Assembly (NCBI GenBank): GCA_022844565.1
Contig: JALHLK010000008.1
Span: 1 to 64,000, forward strand
Direction: 5' to 3'
From: Saprospiraceae bacterium
GTDB taxonomy: Bacteria > Bacteroidota > Bacteroidia > Chitinophagales > Saprospiraceae
Length of the DNA stretch: 64,000 nt
The stretch's first letter is position 1; every line of letters starts with the position of its first letter. The translations under genes and the position numbers were made by a program. Positions 32,054-42,817 of the stretch are shown here, one piece after another. The notes below the pieces were generated by a model that did no database searches, had not been told where the DNA came from, and saw only the letters and a list, made by a program, of their open reading frames with translations.

Positions 32054-33409
32054 CTAATCAAACTTCAACATAAACTGATCCACCTCCGTAAAAATTTGGT
32101 GAGATTTTTTTGACGAAGGCCACATATTTTTGAAATCTTCAAACCAGAGTCGTGAATTGGGTTGAATAATATCAAGTTGTGCCAAAACCAAGTCAGCATC
32201 AATGGTTTTTTTGGAAGGTACACCTTTTGCAATACATTCGAAAGTTATGGCTCTGTCAAATGCTGAAAGTAATTCACCAATTGAGTAGTATTTACTTTCT
32301 TTTGCCAACAGATCAACTGCACTATTGGCTAATTTTTTGACATGAAACAATTTTTTGAAAAATTCTTTTCTTTCTTTAAGACTTGGGGGTCCGACAAAAA
32401 AGGGATAATTAAATTTTCCTGTTGTGAGAAACATGGCATCGAGTTCCCAAGGTTTTGAAGTTGTTGCGATGATAAATTGTTCTTGAAATCTCACGTGGTC
32501 TAGTTCTTCAGCCAGTTTTGATACGATAAGTCTAATTTCTAAACCAGAATTTTCCGTCAATCGTTGTGCATACTTTTCTACATCTTCGATAAACAAGATA
32601 CATGGATTGCCCAATCTCATTTTACCAAAATAATAGTGAATAAGCCCTTCTGGTTTGTAGCTGTATATATCCATTAACTTATCAATGGTTAATGGAAGGA
32701 TAGGAGTTTCAATTTTACTTGGTAATGCTCTTACAATATGTGTCTTACCACACCCCGAAGGACCATACATCAAGAGACCAACTTTTTTGAGGTGAAAGGT
32801 TGTTAGATTTGAACTTATCTGGTCATTTTTGAAAATGATAAATGATTTTAACATTTCATGGCCATTGATTTCATCCCATTTTATATTCAAATCAGGAAGA
32901 AATAAATGGGAGTCATCATCAAAAAATGGATTATCAAAGAAATCCCCATATTCGTCATCTTCGTAATCATCTTGATCGCGATTTGGTAATGCGTCAGAAA
33001 TGTACTCGTCTTGATCTTCTAAGACAGAATCCAACTCTTCATCAAAATAAAACGGATTGTTTTTGATAATGCGTTCGTATACTTCTTGAGCTTCTTCGAT
33101 AGAATTTTGTCGCAATAAAGCTTTTGCATAGAGTTCCATCATCTTTTCACTCGCTGCATTGGCTTTTACTAACTCTTCTGCAATCACAATCACGGCTGAA
33201 TAATTACCCTTAGCAAAATACAATTCCACCAAACCTTGCTTAGCTTTTACATTATTTGAATCAAGTTTTAAAACTATTTGATAGTTCTTTTCACTTTGTT
33301 CAAACTCTTTTAATTTAAACAATTTTAGTGCGTACGTAAGTCTAAGTGCTATGTTGTTTGGTGAGTTTTTGAGCTCATCTTCTAAACCTTTAAGTTCTTT
33401 TCTATTCAT
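32054..33409 (-). CDS. TPR-AAA ATPase with degenerate ATPase motifs
   Basis: 451 residues. Residues 1-115 form TPR-like repeats (LKEFEQSEKNYQIVLKLDSN); 120-170 is very acidic (EDQDEYISDA, DQDDYEDDEYGDFFDN); 205-430 is an AAA+ module. Walker A is normal (GPSGCGKT, 216-223). Walker B is ILFIED (271-276), with Glu-Asp where Asp-Glu is usual; sensor 1 is IATTSKP without the usual Asn; and the expected GRFD arginine-finger region reads TGKFNYPF, without Arg. Nucleotide binding is likely, hydrolysis uncertain. It overlaps the upstream partner gene by 8 bases, so the two probably act together. Confidence 0.8.
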   Translation of the reverse strand: MNRKELKGLEDELKNSPNNIALRLTYALKLFKLKEFEQSEKNYQIVLKLDSNNVKAKQGLVELYFAKGNYSAVIVIAEELVKANAASEKMMELYAKALLRQNSIEEAQEVYERIIKNNPFYFDEELDSVLEDQDEYISDALPNRDQDDYEDDEYGDFFDNPFFDDDSHLFLPDLNIKWDEINGHEMLKSFIIFKNDQISSNLTTFHLKKVGLLMYGPSGCGKTHIVRALPSKIETPILPLTIDKLMDIYSYKPEGLIHYYFGKMRLGNPCILFIEDVEKYAQRLTENSGLEIRLIVSKLAEELDHVRFQEQFIIATTSKPWELDAMFLTTGKFNYPFFVGPPSLKERKEFFKKLFHVKKLANSAVDLLAKESKYYSIGELLSAFDRAITFECIAKGVPSKKTIDADLVLAQLDIIQPNSRLWFEDFKNMWPSSKKSHQIFTEVDQFMLKFD

Positions 33410-34190
33410 TGCTTAACTTTAAATAAGGTAAAATTCTTGCAGAAAGTTTATGATCAGAAGTAAAGTTATTCAAATTATTTGATAAAATAGTTTTTGTTTT
33501 ATGTATATTTTCTTCAGTGAGTATTTTTATTTTTTCACACCAAGACTTTGAAGAATAATTAAATTCCTTATTTTTAACATATAGTAAGTCTAAATAATCA
33601 CTAAAACAAATTCCAACCCTTTCATTTCCTTCAGTTAATGCCATCAATAAAATTCTATTACCATTGATAGTGGAAAGGTCTTCGAATATATCAGTGGCGT
33701 CATCGTTGATTTCTGTTACTAGATCAAAAATTCTCCAATCCGATAACGAAAACAATGTTCTTAATATTGGAAAATTATCTAAAATCAATCTTCGCATCAA
33801 CTTTACATCGCAAGATTTATAATAATAAAAATGATGCATGGTATAAGATTGGGGCAAAATACCTTGTCGAATACTTTTTTCATGCGCTTCATACATCTTT
33901 ATATGGGCAACGTATGCTTTATGTTTTGCGGGCTTAACACCTATATCATTAAGACATTGATAAATAGTATTCCACTTGGATTCGAGTATGCCATCATCGA
34001 GGTTCCAATTTTCTTCTAAGTAAGCGTCTAAATAGTATATACTAGCTTGTAAAGTCTTTAATTGAATATGGAATTTAGCTAAAACAGAGTTTTTTTCTCC
34101 AGTTAATTTATATAATTCTCCAAAAGCTCTGTATTCGAATAGCTCTTCTATCTTAAGATCAAGAGTTTTTTCAATGTCAAATATTCCCAA
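33402..34190 (-). CDS. Hypothetical protein, partner of the TPR-AAA ATPase
   Basis: Not recognised. 262 residues, mostly helical and soluble, no signal peptide or membrane segment. Tyr- and His-rich stretch SYTMHHFYYYKSCDVKLMR lies around 113-131. It begins just after typA on the same strand (28 bases) and its end overlaps the AAA gene by 8 bases, a coupling typical of subunits of one complex. Possibly an adaptor or substrate of the ATPase. Confidence 0.7.
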   Translation of the reverse strand: MGIFDIEKTLDLKIEELFEYRAFGELYKLTGEKNSVLAKFHIQLKTLQASIYYLDAYLEENWNLDDGILESKWNTIYQCLNDIGVKPAKHKAYVAHIKMYEAHEKSIRQGILPQSYTMHHFYYYKSCDVKLMRRLILDNFPILRTLFSLSDWRIFDLVTEINDDATDIFEDLSTINGNRILLMALTEGNERVGICFSDYLDLLYVKNKEFNYSSKSWCEKIKILTEENIHKTKTILSNNLNNFTSDHKLSARILPYLKLSNE

Positions 34191-34218
34191 TTAATGCTAT
34201 AATATTTAGGTGATAAAT

Positions 34219-35988
34219 CTACTTGTACTTTATTTTACGCATTCTAAGGCTTAGAGGGGTGACTTCTAAGTATTCATCTTCTCTAATGTACTCCATAGCT
34301 TCTTCTAATGAGAAAAGTGTTTTTGGTATAATTTTGACAGAGTCATCACTACCACTTGCTCTCATGTTAGTCAATTTTTTACCTTTTATCACGTTTACTT
34401 CGAGATCATTCTCTCTTGAGTTTTCGCCAATTACTTGACCAACGTATACTTGCTCGTTAGGATCAATAAAAAATTTACCTCTATCTTGTAGTCTATCTAT
34501 TGCGAACGCTAAAGCTTGGCCTTGCTCCATACTGACCAATGAACCTTTAGTTCTTTCCGCTATCTCACCTTTGTAAGGTTCGTATGCTTTAAATCTATGA
34601 GTCATTACAGCTTCACCTTGAGTAGCTGTTAACATCGTATTTCTTAGACCTATAATACCTCTTGCAGGAATATCAAATTCTAAATGTTGAACATCACCTT
34701 TTGGCTCCATTACAAGCATTACACCTTTGCGCTGTGTCACCAATTCTATGGCTTTGCCGGCTGTTGAATCTGGTACATCAATAACAAGGGTTTCAATTGG
34801 TTCGCATTTTTGTCCGTCTATTTGTTTGAAAATTACCAAAGGTTTACCAACTTGTAGTTCATAACCTTCTCTTCTCATGGTCTCAATCAAAACAGATAAA
34901 TGTAGAATACCTCTACCATACACGTTAAAAGCATCTTCACGATCGGTTTCTTCAACTTTTAAAGCTAGATTTTTTTCAAGTTCCTTATAAAGTCTATCTC
35001 TTAAGTGTCTTGAAGTTACGAATTTACCTTCTTTACCGAAAAATGGTGAAGTATTGATCGTAAAAATCATACTCATGGTAGGTTCATCAATCTCAATTCG
35101 AGTTAATGCTTCAGGATTGTCAAAATCTGCGATTGTATCGCCAATCTCAAAATCTTCAATACCCACGATTCCACAAATATCACCACTTCTAGCTTCGCTA
35201 ACTTTAAGTTTTCCTAAACCTTCGAATATGAATACTTCTTTAACCCTTACCTTTTTCTGTGAACCATCCTTTTTGAAGATGATACAATCTTTATTTTCTT
35301 TTACATCTCCTCTAAAAATTCTACCAATAGCAATTCTACCCTGGAAAGCATTGTAATCTAAAGAGGTAATCTGCATCTGTACAGGACCTTCAAAATATGG
35401 TGCATTTGGTATATTATCTAATACAGCATCTAATAAAGGGAATACTGAGTCTGTAATAACTTTATGGTCAAAACTCATCCAGCCGAGTTTACTTGACCCG
35501 AATAAAGTTACAAAATCTAATTGATCTTCTGTCGCTCCTAAGTTAAACATTAAGTCAAATACATCACTTTGTACTTCTTCTGGTCTACAGTTTTCTTTAT
35601 CTACTTTATTTACTACAAGTATTGGCTTAAGACCAAGCTCTACTGCTTTATTGAGTACAAATCTAGTTTGTGGCATTGGTCCTTCGAAGGCATCTACCAA
35701 AAGTAGTACACCATCAGCCATTTTAAGTACACGCTCTACTTCACCTCCAAAATCCGCGTGACCAGGAGTATCTATAATGTTGATCTTTACACCTTTATAT
35801 CGAACAGATACGTTTTTAGAAAGGATAGTGATTCCTCTTTCTCTTTCTAAATCATTATTGTCAAGTATTAATTCTCCAGTTTCTTTTCTATCGTCCAATG
35901 TCTTACATGCATGGATGATTTTATCTACTAAAGTTGTCTTACCGTGGTCAACGTGGGCTATGATAGCAATGTTCCTAATTTCTTGCAT
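34219..35988 (-). CDS. typA: Translational GTPase TypA/BipA
   Basis: Ribosome-associated GTPase of 589 residues, normal length. GTP motifs: AHVDHGKTT (G1), ERERGITI (G2), DTPGHADF (G3), NKVDKE (G4). The domain II beta-barrel, EF-G-like domains ([20 protein letters not shown]) and the BipA-specific C-terminal domain ([17 protein letters not shown]-like segment, written here as [13 protein letters not shown]) are all visible. It assists ribosome assembly and stress adaptation. Confidence 0.95.
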   Translation of the reverse strand: MQEIRNIAIIAHVDHGKTTLVDKIIHACKTLDDRKETGELILDNNDLERERGITILSKNVSVRYKGVKINIIDTPGHADFGGEVERVLKMADGVLLLVDAFEGPMPQTRFVLNKAVELGLKPILVVNKVDKENCRPEEVQSDVFDLMFNLGATEDQLDFVTLFGSSKLGWMSFDHKVITDSVFPLLDAVLDNIPNAPYFEGPVQMQITSLDYNAFQGRIAIGRIFRGDVKENKDCIIFKKDGSQKKVRVKEVFIFEGLGKLKVSEARSGDICGIVGIEDFEIGDTIADFDNPEALTRIEIDEPTMSMIFTINTSPFFGKEGKFVTSRHLRDRLYKELEKNLALKVEETDREDAFNVYGRGILHLSVLIETMRREGYELQVGKPLVIFKQIDGQKCEPIETLVIDVPDSTAGKAIELVTQRKGVMLVMEPKGDVQHLEFDIPARGIIGLRNTMLTATQGEAVMTHRFKAYEPYKGEIAERTKGSLVSMEQGQALAFAIDRLQDRGKFFIDPNEQVYVGQVIGENSRENDLEVNVIKGKKLTNMRASGSDDSVKIIPKTLFSLEEAMEYIREDEYLEVTPLSLRMRKIKYK

Positions 35989-36036
35989 TATAATAAGTTA
36001 TGATAAAAATGAAGGTTAGATCCCTCAAAAAGACCG

Positions 36037-36044
36037 CAAAGGTA
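36037..36044 (-). promoter_or_regulatory. -7 motif of typA
   Basis: Minus-strand TACCTTTG matches TAnnTTTG and lies 49 bases upstream of the typA ATG. The gap 35989-36336 otherwise shows only AT-rich sequence and the dnaE promoter motif. Confidence 0.5.
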
Positions 36045-36296
36045 CTAATAATCAATGAGAAAAGATAATTACTACCTCTTTTTTGTTGTTACCTTAATAT
36101 TAAGTATTGTGGGCAGATTGAATTTTAGTTGGTAAATGCACTACCTAAAAATGTAAAATGAGTTACGTAATGAAGATCAAAAGTCCATAAGGTGTAGGAA
36201 TTGAATACTAGATTTTTAGGTATTAATAAATATCATTGTATTTAAATTATTTCAGAGTTAATTTCTATTGTGTAATTATGGTTTGATTAAAAACGC

Positions 36297-36304
36297 TATT
36301 TTTG
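36297..36304 (+). promoter_or_regulatory. -7 motif of dnaE
   Basis: TATTTTTG matches TAnnTTTG, 32 bases before the dnaE ATG. Confidence 0.45.
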
Positions 36305-36336
36305 TATTTTACATTTGATCCTATAATCTGAGATAC

Positions 36337-39300
36337 ATGATAGACTATTGCCATTTACATAATCATACACAATTTTCGCTATTAGACGGTGCTACAGACA
36401 TAGGTAAAATGATGACTAAGGCTGCAAATGATGGACAGAAGGCTGCGGCAATAACCGATCATGGCAATATGTTTGGGGTCTTTAAGTTTGTGAAAGAAGC
36501 GAAAAAACAAGGTATCAAGCCGATCGTTGGTTGTGAATTCTATATGGTGAGTGATAGGCACAAAAAAAGTTTTGAAAAGTCTAAAGGCGAAAAGGATAAA
36601 CGATATCATCAATTACTTTTAGCCAAAAATGCAAAAGGTTATGAGAATTTATCAAAGTTGTGTTCTATTGGATTTTTAGAAGGTTTTTATAGTAAATATC
36701 CAAGGATAGATAAAGAAATCTTAGTGCAACATAGTGAAGGACTTATAGCTACCTCTTGTTGTGTTGGGGCTGAGATCCCACAAGCCATTATACAAGGTGA
36801 TCTAGAGAAAGCTGAAAATCTTGTAAAATGGTGGTTAGATTTGTTGGGAGAGGACTTTTATATAGAAATCCAACGCCATGCTAACATGGAGAATATTGAT
36901 GGAACAGGTGTCTCTGAAGAACAAGTAAATCTCACACTTTTGGGATTTGCAAAAAAATATAACATCACTGTCATCGCCACAAACGACTCCCACTATTTAG
37001 ATGAAGAAGATGCCTTGCCACACGATGTGCTTTTATGTGTCAATACAGGAGCTAGAATCAACGAGACAAATAGATTTAAATTTGGAAGTAACGATTTTCA
37101 TTTTAAGTCAAAATTAGAGATGAATCAACTATTTTCTGACCTACCCTTTGTATTAGAAAATACATTGCAAATAGCAGATAAAGTAGATACACTTAACCTT
37201 GCCAAGGACATACTTTTACCTGAATTTCCAATACCAACAGGATTTAGCAATCAAGAAGACTTTCTCCGCCACATCACCTACATAGGTGCAAAGAAAAAGT
37301 ACAAAGACATTACTCAAAAGGTAACTGAACGCATCGAGTTTGAGCTAAATACCATAAATAAATCAGGTTACGCGGGGTACTTCCTCATCGTGCAAGATTT
37401 CACCACCACAGCTCGACAATTAGGTGTCGTCGTTGGTCCTGGTAGAGGAAGTGCAGCGGGTAGTGTGGTAGCTTACTGCTTAGGCATCACCAATATTGAC
37501 CCTATAGCCTATGATCTACTTTTTGAGCGTTTTTTGAATCCAGAACGGGTTTCGATGCCAGATATCGATATAGATTTTGATGATGAAGGTAGAGAAAAGG
37601 TCATCAACTATGTAATAGATAAATATGGTAAAAATAAGGTAGCCCAAATCGTAACTTATGGTACCATGGCAGCAAGATCGTCCTTAAGGGATGTTGGTAG
37701 GGTACTAGATATACCTCTGCAAGAAGTGGATAAAGTAGCCAAAGCATTCCCAAGCAATCCATCGGCTACCTTGGCTGATATCCTTGCAGATAATGACATC
37801 GCACCTAAATTATTAGAAAATTTAGACTCAGATGACAAATCAAAGGCCTATGCTATCCGCGAAATGTCGAAGGAAAATTCGCAGCTTGGGGAGATGATCA
37901 GAACAGCTAAGAAATTAGAAGGATCTGTTAGAAATACTGGGGTTCACGCATGTGGGGTGATCATTACGCCTACTGATATGTCTTATATTATACCAGTCGC
38001 TACTGCCAAGGATAGTGATTTGATGATTAGCCAATTTGACAATAGTGTAGCCGAGGAAGCTGGTCTATTAAAAATGGACTTTTTAGGTCTTAAGACATTG
38101 ACTATCATTCGCGATGCCGTCCTCCATGTCAAAGAGACTAAAGGTATAGAAATGGACATCGAGGAGATCGATTTGACAGATCAAGCAACATACGAATTGT
38201 TTCAAAAAGGCGAGACGGTGGGTATATTCCAATATGAATCACCAGGTATGCAAAAGCACCTTAAAGATCTCAAGCCAAACAAGTTTGATGATCTTATCGC
38301 AATGAATGCCTTGTATCGTCCAGGTCCTATCCAATACATCCCTAATTTTATCAATAGAAAACATGGTAGAGAACCCATAATATATGATCTTCCTGATATG
38401 GAGGAATATCTTGACACTACCTATGGCATCACGGTATATCAAGAACAAGTGATGCTCCTTTCACAAAAATTAGCCAACTTTACGAAAGGCGAAGCAGATG
38501 TATTACGAAAAGCTATGGGTAAGAAAAATCGAAAACTCATAGATGAACTTTGGCCTAAATTTTTAGAAGGTTGCAAGACAAATGGTCACCCTGAAGAAGT
38601 TGTCAAAAAAGTTTGGACCGATTGGGAGGCTTTTGCATCGTATGCTTTTAATAAAAGTCACTCAACTTGCTATGCATTTTTAGCTTTTCAGACCGCATTT
38701 CTCAAAGCCAACTACCCTTCTGAGTTTATGGCTTCTGTATTGAGTCACAACAAAAGTGATATTACCAAGATCAATTTTTTCCTACAGGAAACAAAACGAA
38801 TGGGCATTGATGTGCTTGGCCCAGATATTAATGAGAGTCAACTCAATTTTAGTGTTAATAAAAAAGGTCAAATACGATTTGGTTTATCAGCATTAAAAGG
38901 AGTAGGTGAAGGTCCTGTGGAAGCAATTTTAATTGAAAAGAAATTGAACGGTCCTTTTAACAGCATATATGAGGTCGTACAAAGATTGAACTTAAGAGCA
39001 GTTAATAAAAAGTCTATGGATAGTATGGCTATGGGTGGAGCTTTTGACTGTTTTACCGATATACATAGAGCTCAATACTTTACACCAAGTGGAGGTTTTG
39101 AAACCTTTATCGAACATTTGCTTAAATATGGTCAAGGATTTCAAGATCAAAAAACCAATGTTCAAGTTAGTCTTTTTGGAGATATGGATCTAGTCTCGGC
39201 CCCAATGCCTGTAGTGCCAATTTCTGAAGAATGGCCACTTTTAATTGCCTTAGAAAAGGAAAAGGAAGTAACAGGGATTTTTCTTTCAGGTCACCCGCTC

Positions 39301-39876
39301 GATGAGTATCAATTGGAGATCAAACACTTTATGACCCACACTATTAATGCAGCCGATGGCCTTGTGGATAGACCAATGAAACTAGCGGGAATGATCAATG
39401 ATGTAGTACATGGTGTAAACCAAAAAGGCAATGGATATTGTAGATTTAAACTCACAGATTATGACGGGTCGATGGAATTTGGCTTGTACAAAGAAGCCTA
39501 TGCCAATTTTAAAAACTTAATAGAAAGGGGAAGGGCTGTAATGATAGACTGTATCAATGCAAAAGGTTTTAGTGATGACCGTACATTTATGCGCGTAAAT
39601 AACATTGAATTACTAGAATCTGTAAGTGCTAAAATGATAAAGTCAATCACCATAAGATTGCCTATTCAAGAGATCTCACAAGAGACGATTGATTGGTTTC
39701 AGCAGTTGGCTCAAAAACATCCAGGCAATCATGGGGTAAAATTTCTGATTGTCGATGAAGATGATCCTAATATTAGGTCATCTGTAGATTTGACATCAAA
39801 AACCACCAGAATCATGATGGATAACCGGATAGCCAAAGAATTAGAATTACGTAACCTTGCTTTTAAACTGAATTGA
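36337..39876 (+). CDS. dnaE: DNA polymerase III alpha subunit
   Basis: Replicative polymerase of 1179 residues. An N-terminal PHP domain (LHNHTQFSLLDGATDI, TDHGNMFGVF) precedes the C-family polymerase core. The catalytic acids lie in MPDIDIDFDDEGREKVI. The fingers and beta-binding regions and a C-terminal OB fold (about 1030-1110, AGMINDVVHGVNQKG) follow. Length and order are standard for DnaE1 of Bacteroidota. Confidence 0.96.
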   Translation: MIDYCHLHNHTQFSLLDGATDIGKMMTKAANDGQKAAAITDHGNMFGVFKFVKEAKKQGIKPIVGCEFYMVSDRHKKSFEKSKGEKDKRYHQLLLAKNAKGYENLSKLCSIGFLEGFYSKYPRIDKEILVQHSEGLIATSCCVGAEIPQAIIQGDLEKAENLVKWWLDLLGEDFYIEIQRHANMENIDGTGVSEEQVNLTLLGFAKKYNITVIATNDSHYLDEEDALPHDVLLCVNTGARINETNRFKFGSNDFHFKSKLEMNQLFSDLPFVLENTLQIADKVDTLNLAKDILLPEFPIPTGFSNQEDFLRHITYIGAKKKYKDITQKVTERIEFELNTINKSGYAGYFLIVQDFTTTARQLGVVVGPGRGSAAGSVVAYCLGITNIDPIAYDLLFERFLNPERVSMPDIDIDFDDEGREKVINYVIDKYGKNKVAQIVTYGTMAARSSLRDVGRVLDIPLQEVDKVAKAFPSNPSATLADILADNDIAPKLLENLDSDDKSKAYAIREMSKENSQLGEMIRTAKKLEGSVRNTGVHACGVIITPTDMSYIIPVATAKDSDLMISQFDNSVAEEAGLLKMDFLGLKTLTIIRDAVLHVKETKGIEMDIEEIDLTDQATYELFQKGETVGIFQYESPGMQKHLKDLKPNKFDDLIAMNALYRPGPIQYIPNFINRKHGREPIIYDLPDMEEYLDTTYGITVYQEQVMLLSQKLANFTKGEADVLRKAMGKKNRKLIDELWPKFLEGCKTNGHPEEVVKKVWTDWEAFASYAFNKSHSTCYAFLAFQTAFLKANYPSEFMASVLSHNKSDITKINFFLQETKRMGIDVLGPDINESQLNFSVNKKGQIRFGLSALKGVGEGPVEAILIEKKLNGPFNSIYEVVQRLNLRAVNKKSMDSMAMGGAFDCFTDIHRAQYFTPSGGFETFIEHLLKYGQGFQDQKTNVQVSLFGDMDLVSAPMPVVPISEEWPLLIALEKEKEVTGIFLSGHPLDEYQLEIKHFMTHTINAADGLVDRPMKLAGMINDVVHGVNQKGNGYCRFKLTDYDGSMEFGLYKEAYANFKNLIERGRAVMIDCINAKGFSDDRTFMRVNNIELLESVSAKMIKSITIRLPIQEISQETIDWFQQLAQKHPGNHGVKFLIVDEDDPNIRSSVDLTSKTTRIMMDNRIAKELELRNLAFKLN

Positions 39877-39896
39877 TCCGATATAAAATTAGGTAG

Positions 39897-40259
39897 ATGA
39901 AAATATTTAGTGTCATAACATTACTATTAGGTGTTGTTTGTGCTTTTGTGCAGATTAATGATCCAGATCCTTATCTATGGATTGCAGCTTATTTCCTCTT
40001 AGTATTACTGTCGATCATGCATTTTGTAAATAAGAAAAATACCCTTATTGCAAAAATCGTCATCATGGTATACGCAGCTGCATTTGCTTTTTACATTCCA
40101 GCTATTATGCAATGGTTTCTAGATGGCATGCCCAGTGTGGTACAATCTATGAAGGCTGAAACAAAATATGTAGAATTGGTAAGAGAAGGTGGTGGATTGT
40201 TGATGGCATTGTTATTGGCTTCGGTATTCTTTTTTGATTGGAAGAGTAAAAAAGGATAA
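39897..40259 (+). CDS. Transmembrane protein 220 family
   Basis: Small membrane protein of 120 residues with about four hydrophobic helices. The N-terminal IFSVITLLLGVVCAFVQIND followed by PDPYLWIAAY is the signature of TMEM220-like proteins, found in bacteria and animals with no known function. It follows dnaE by 20 bases, so it may be co-transcribed. Confidence 0.8.
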   Translation: MKIFSVITLLLGVVCAFVQINDPDPYLWIAAYFLLVLLSIMHFVNKKNTLIAKIVIMVYAAAFAFYIPAIMQWFLDGMPSVVQSMKAETKYVELVREGGGLLMALLLASVFFFDWKSKKG

Positions 40260-40363
40260 AGCTTTATCTGGTTAAAAAGCAAGAAATAATTAGTTTCATT
40301 ATTTAGATGGATCATTATTTATAAAATGTTTTCTACTTCACAAATACTAGTCTGAAATTATCG

Positions 40364-40371
40364 TACTTTTG
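40364..40371 (+). promoter_or_regulatory. -7 motif of the RlmI-like gene
   Basis: TACTTTTG matches TAnnTTTG. The longest TTG start of the downstream frame (40369) lies inside this motif, so translation must start further down. Confidence 0.5.
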
Positions 40372-40401
40372 CCTCTTGGTACAAACAAAAAAACACACAT
40401 A

Positions 40402-41586
40402 TTGCATCAAAATAAAACAATAAAACTTGCCAAAGGCCGGGAACAGTCCGTACTAAGATTCCACCCTTGGATTTTTTCTGGAGCCATCAAGCAAATGGAT
40501 AAAGACATCGCTGATGGGGAAATTATCACTGTGCTAGACTATCAAAATAACATACTTGCCAAAGGGCATTATCAAAGTGGTACCAGTATAGCGGTGAGGA
40601 TTTTGACTACAGAAGAAGAAGAAATTAATGCTTCTTTTTGGCATAAAAGGATTAAAAATGCATTTGAATATAGAAAAAACATACTTCATCTGCCAAATAA
40701 TACAACAAGTGCTTTTCGGTTGATCCATGGAGAAGGTGACAGGTTACCCGGTTTGATCATAGATGTGTACCACCACACAGCAGTCATTCAATGTCACAGT
40801 CTTGGGATGGTCAAGGTACAAAACCTCATCAAAGATGCCGTGATCGAACAATCAGCAGGAATGATACAATATGTCTTTACAAAAAATAAAGAATCGCTCC
40901 CAAATGCTCAAAATGAAGACCAATGGCTAACCGAAGAGGGACCTACTCCGATCAAGGTTTATGAAAATGGTCATACTTTTTTGGTAGATGTGGTCAAAGG
41001 TCAAAAGACTGGATTTTTCTTAGATCAGCGGGATAACAGGCAGATGGTAGGAGAATATTCGAAAGGTAAAAGTGTGTTAAATCTTTTTAGTTATACAGGT
41101 GGATTTTCGATTTATGCATTAAAAGAAGGGGCTACAAAAGTTACTTCCATTGATGTAAGTAAGACAGCGATGAGTGCTTGCGACCTCAATGTAGCAGAAA
41201 CTGATTTTGCCAATGACCATGAAAGTATCACAGCAAATGTGATGGAATACCTCAAAAGTGATGAAATACCACCATATGACATCGTAATAGTCGATCCACC
41301 AGCATTTGCAAAAAGCGTCGCAAAAAGACACAATGCAGTACAAGCATACAAAAGATTGAATATGTTAGCATTGGATAAGGTGAAGAAAGGAGGCTTGTTG
41401 TTCACTTTTTCATGTTCTCAGGTAGTCGGTACCCAGTTATTCTATGATACAATTGTTGCTGCAGCGATAGAATCGGGTAGAAACATAAGAGTCATGCACC
41501 ATTTATCACAAGGAGCAGACCATCCAGTCAATTTATTTCATCCAGAAGGCCATTATCTAAAAGGCTTACTTTTAGCAGTAGAATAA
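40402..41586 (+). CDS. Class I SAM-dependent rRNA methyltransferase (RlmI-like, PUA domain)
   Basis: 394 residues from the proposed TTG at 40402. The frame has no ATG near its beginning, and the longer TTG at 40369 falls in the promoter motif. The N-terminal IKLAKGREQSVLRFHPWIFSG aligns well with the start of E. coli RlmI after a few residues, supporting the shorter start. A PUA domain (about 1-80) precedes the methyltransferase fold (FLDQRDNRQ, VLNLFSYTGGFSIYAL, IVDPPAFAKS, TFSCSQ). RlmI methylates a 23S rRNA cytosine at C5. Its stop overlaps the next start by one base. Confidence 0.88.
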   Translation: MHQNKTIKLAKGREQSVLRFHPWIFSGAIKQMDKDIADGEIITVLDYQNNILAKGHYQSGTSIAVRILTTEEEEINASFWHKRIKNAFEYRKNILHLPNNTTSAFRLIHGEGDRLPGLIIDVYHHTAVIQCHSLGMVKVQNLIKDAVIEQSAGMIQYVFTKNKESLPNAQNEDQWLTEEGPTPIKVYENGHTFLVDVVKGQKTGFFLDQRDNRQMVGEYSKGKSVLNLFSYTGGFSIYALKEGATKVTSIDVSKTAMSACDLNVAETDFANDHESITANVMEYLKSDEIPPYDIVIVDPPAFAKSVAKRHNAVQAYKRLNMLALDKVKKGGLLFTFSCSQVVGTQLFYDTIVAAAIESGRNIRVMHHLSQGADHPVNLFHPEGHYLKGLLLAVE

Positions 41587-42806
41587 TGAACAATCAAAAC
41601 TTACATAGATCTTTAGTCAATGGTATTGTCTTTGCTTTGACAGAAACTTTTATTGAAAAAAGAAAGTCAGACAAAGTACTATCCCAACTTTTTAAGCTCA
41701 ATAAGCAATGGGGAGCACGCGATCGAGGTTTTATAGCGGAGAATACTTACGATATCGTGCGATGGTGGAGAAGCATAGCCGAAGCAGCTGAGCTCGACTT
41801 TCAAAAAGTAAAAGCGCACGAGATTTGGTACTTAGTAAAAGGTTGGCTTGCTCTTCAGCAATACGACATTACTTCCTACAAAGAATGGGATAAATTTCAA
41901 GTAGATAAGTTTTTAAAAAACTACAAAAATGCTCAAAAACACAGAGTTACTCGCGTAAGCATTCCCGATTGGTTGGATGAGGTAGGAGTTGCACAATTGG
42001 GTGAGGAGAAATGGGAGAAAGAATTATCTGTAATCAATGAACAAGCACCAGTCGCCATCCGAGCCAATCTCTTTATGAACGATGTGAACAGCTTACAAGC
42101 CATCCTACTCAATGAAGGGATAGAAACCAATAAGGTAGTCGGAGCTAAAAATGCCCTTACCCTTGTAAAACGGCAGAATATCTTTAAAACATCTGCTTTT
42201 ACGGAAGGACGATTTGAAGTGCAGGATCCAGGATCACAATTGATTGTAGAATTTTTAGATGTGAAACAAGGACTTAGGGTTGTAGATGCGTGTGCAGGAG
42301 CAGGGGGTAAATCACTATATCTGTCCAATCTAATGGAAAACAAAGGTCAACTAATTTCACTCGATATCGAACAGTGGAAATTAGACGAATTGAAAAAACG
42401 TGCTCGACGCAATGGGGCTCACAATATAGAAACACGACTCATCGAGGCCAAAACCATTAAGCGGATCAGGCAAAGTGCAGATCGATTGCTCTTAGATGTG
42501 CCCTGTACCGGCCTTGGTACTTTAAGAAGAAATCCTGATGCTAAATGGAAGCTCTCTCCATTATTTTTAGAAGAAGTGGTGGTGACTCAAGCTCAGATTT
42601 TACAAAATTACGCCTCCATACTCAGAGTGGGAGGAAAAATGGTCTATGCCACTTGCAGTATCTTACCAATCGAAAATGAAAAACAAGTTGAAAATTTCTT
42701 AGCAAAAAATCCAAACTTCAAACTCTTAGAAGAAAGATGGACAAATACACCCGAAACAGGATTTGATGGCTTTTATATGGCTTTAATGGAGCGCATTGCC
42801 GAGTAA
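41586..42806 (+). CDS. RsmB/NOP family RNA cytosine-C5 methyltransferase
   Basis: 406 residues. N-terminal helical region (NusB-like, about 1-140) is followed by the Nol1/Nop2/Sun methyltransferase core. SAM motif: VVDACAGAGGKSLYL. The two catalytic Cys motifs of the m5C family are both present: DVPCTGLGTLRRNPD and VYATCSILPIENE. It probably methylates rRNA or tRNA. Translationally coupled (TAATG) to the RlmI-like gene. Confidence 0.9.
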   Translation: MNNQNLHRSLVNGIVFALTETFIEKRKSDKVLSQLFKLNKQWGARDRGFIAENTYDIVRWWRSIAEAAELDFQKVKAHEIWYLVKGWLALQQYDITSYKEWDKFQVDKFLKNYKNAQKHRVTRVSIPDWLDEVGVAQLGEEKWEKELSVINEQAPVAIRANLFMNDVNSLQAILLNEGIETNKVVGAKNALTLVKRQNIFKTSAFTEGRFEVQDPGSQLIVEFLDVKQGLRVVDACAGAGGKSLYLSNLMENKGQLISLDIEQWKLDELKKRARRNGAHNIETRLIEAKTIKRIRQSADRLLLDVPCTGLGTLRRNPDAKWKLSPLFLEEVVVTQAQILQNYASILRVGGKMVYATCSILPIENEKQVENFLAKNPNFKLLEERWTNTPETGFDGFYMALMERIAE

Positions 42807-42817
42807 AGTTTATTCAA

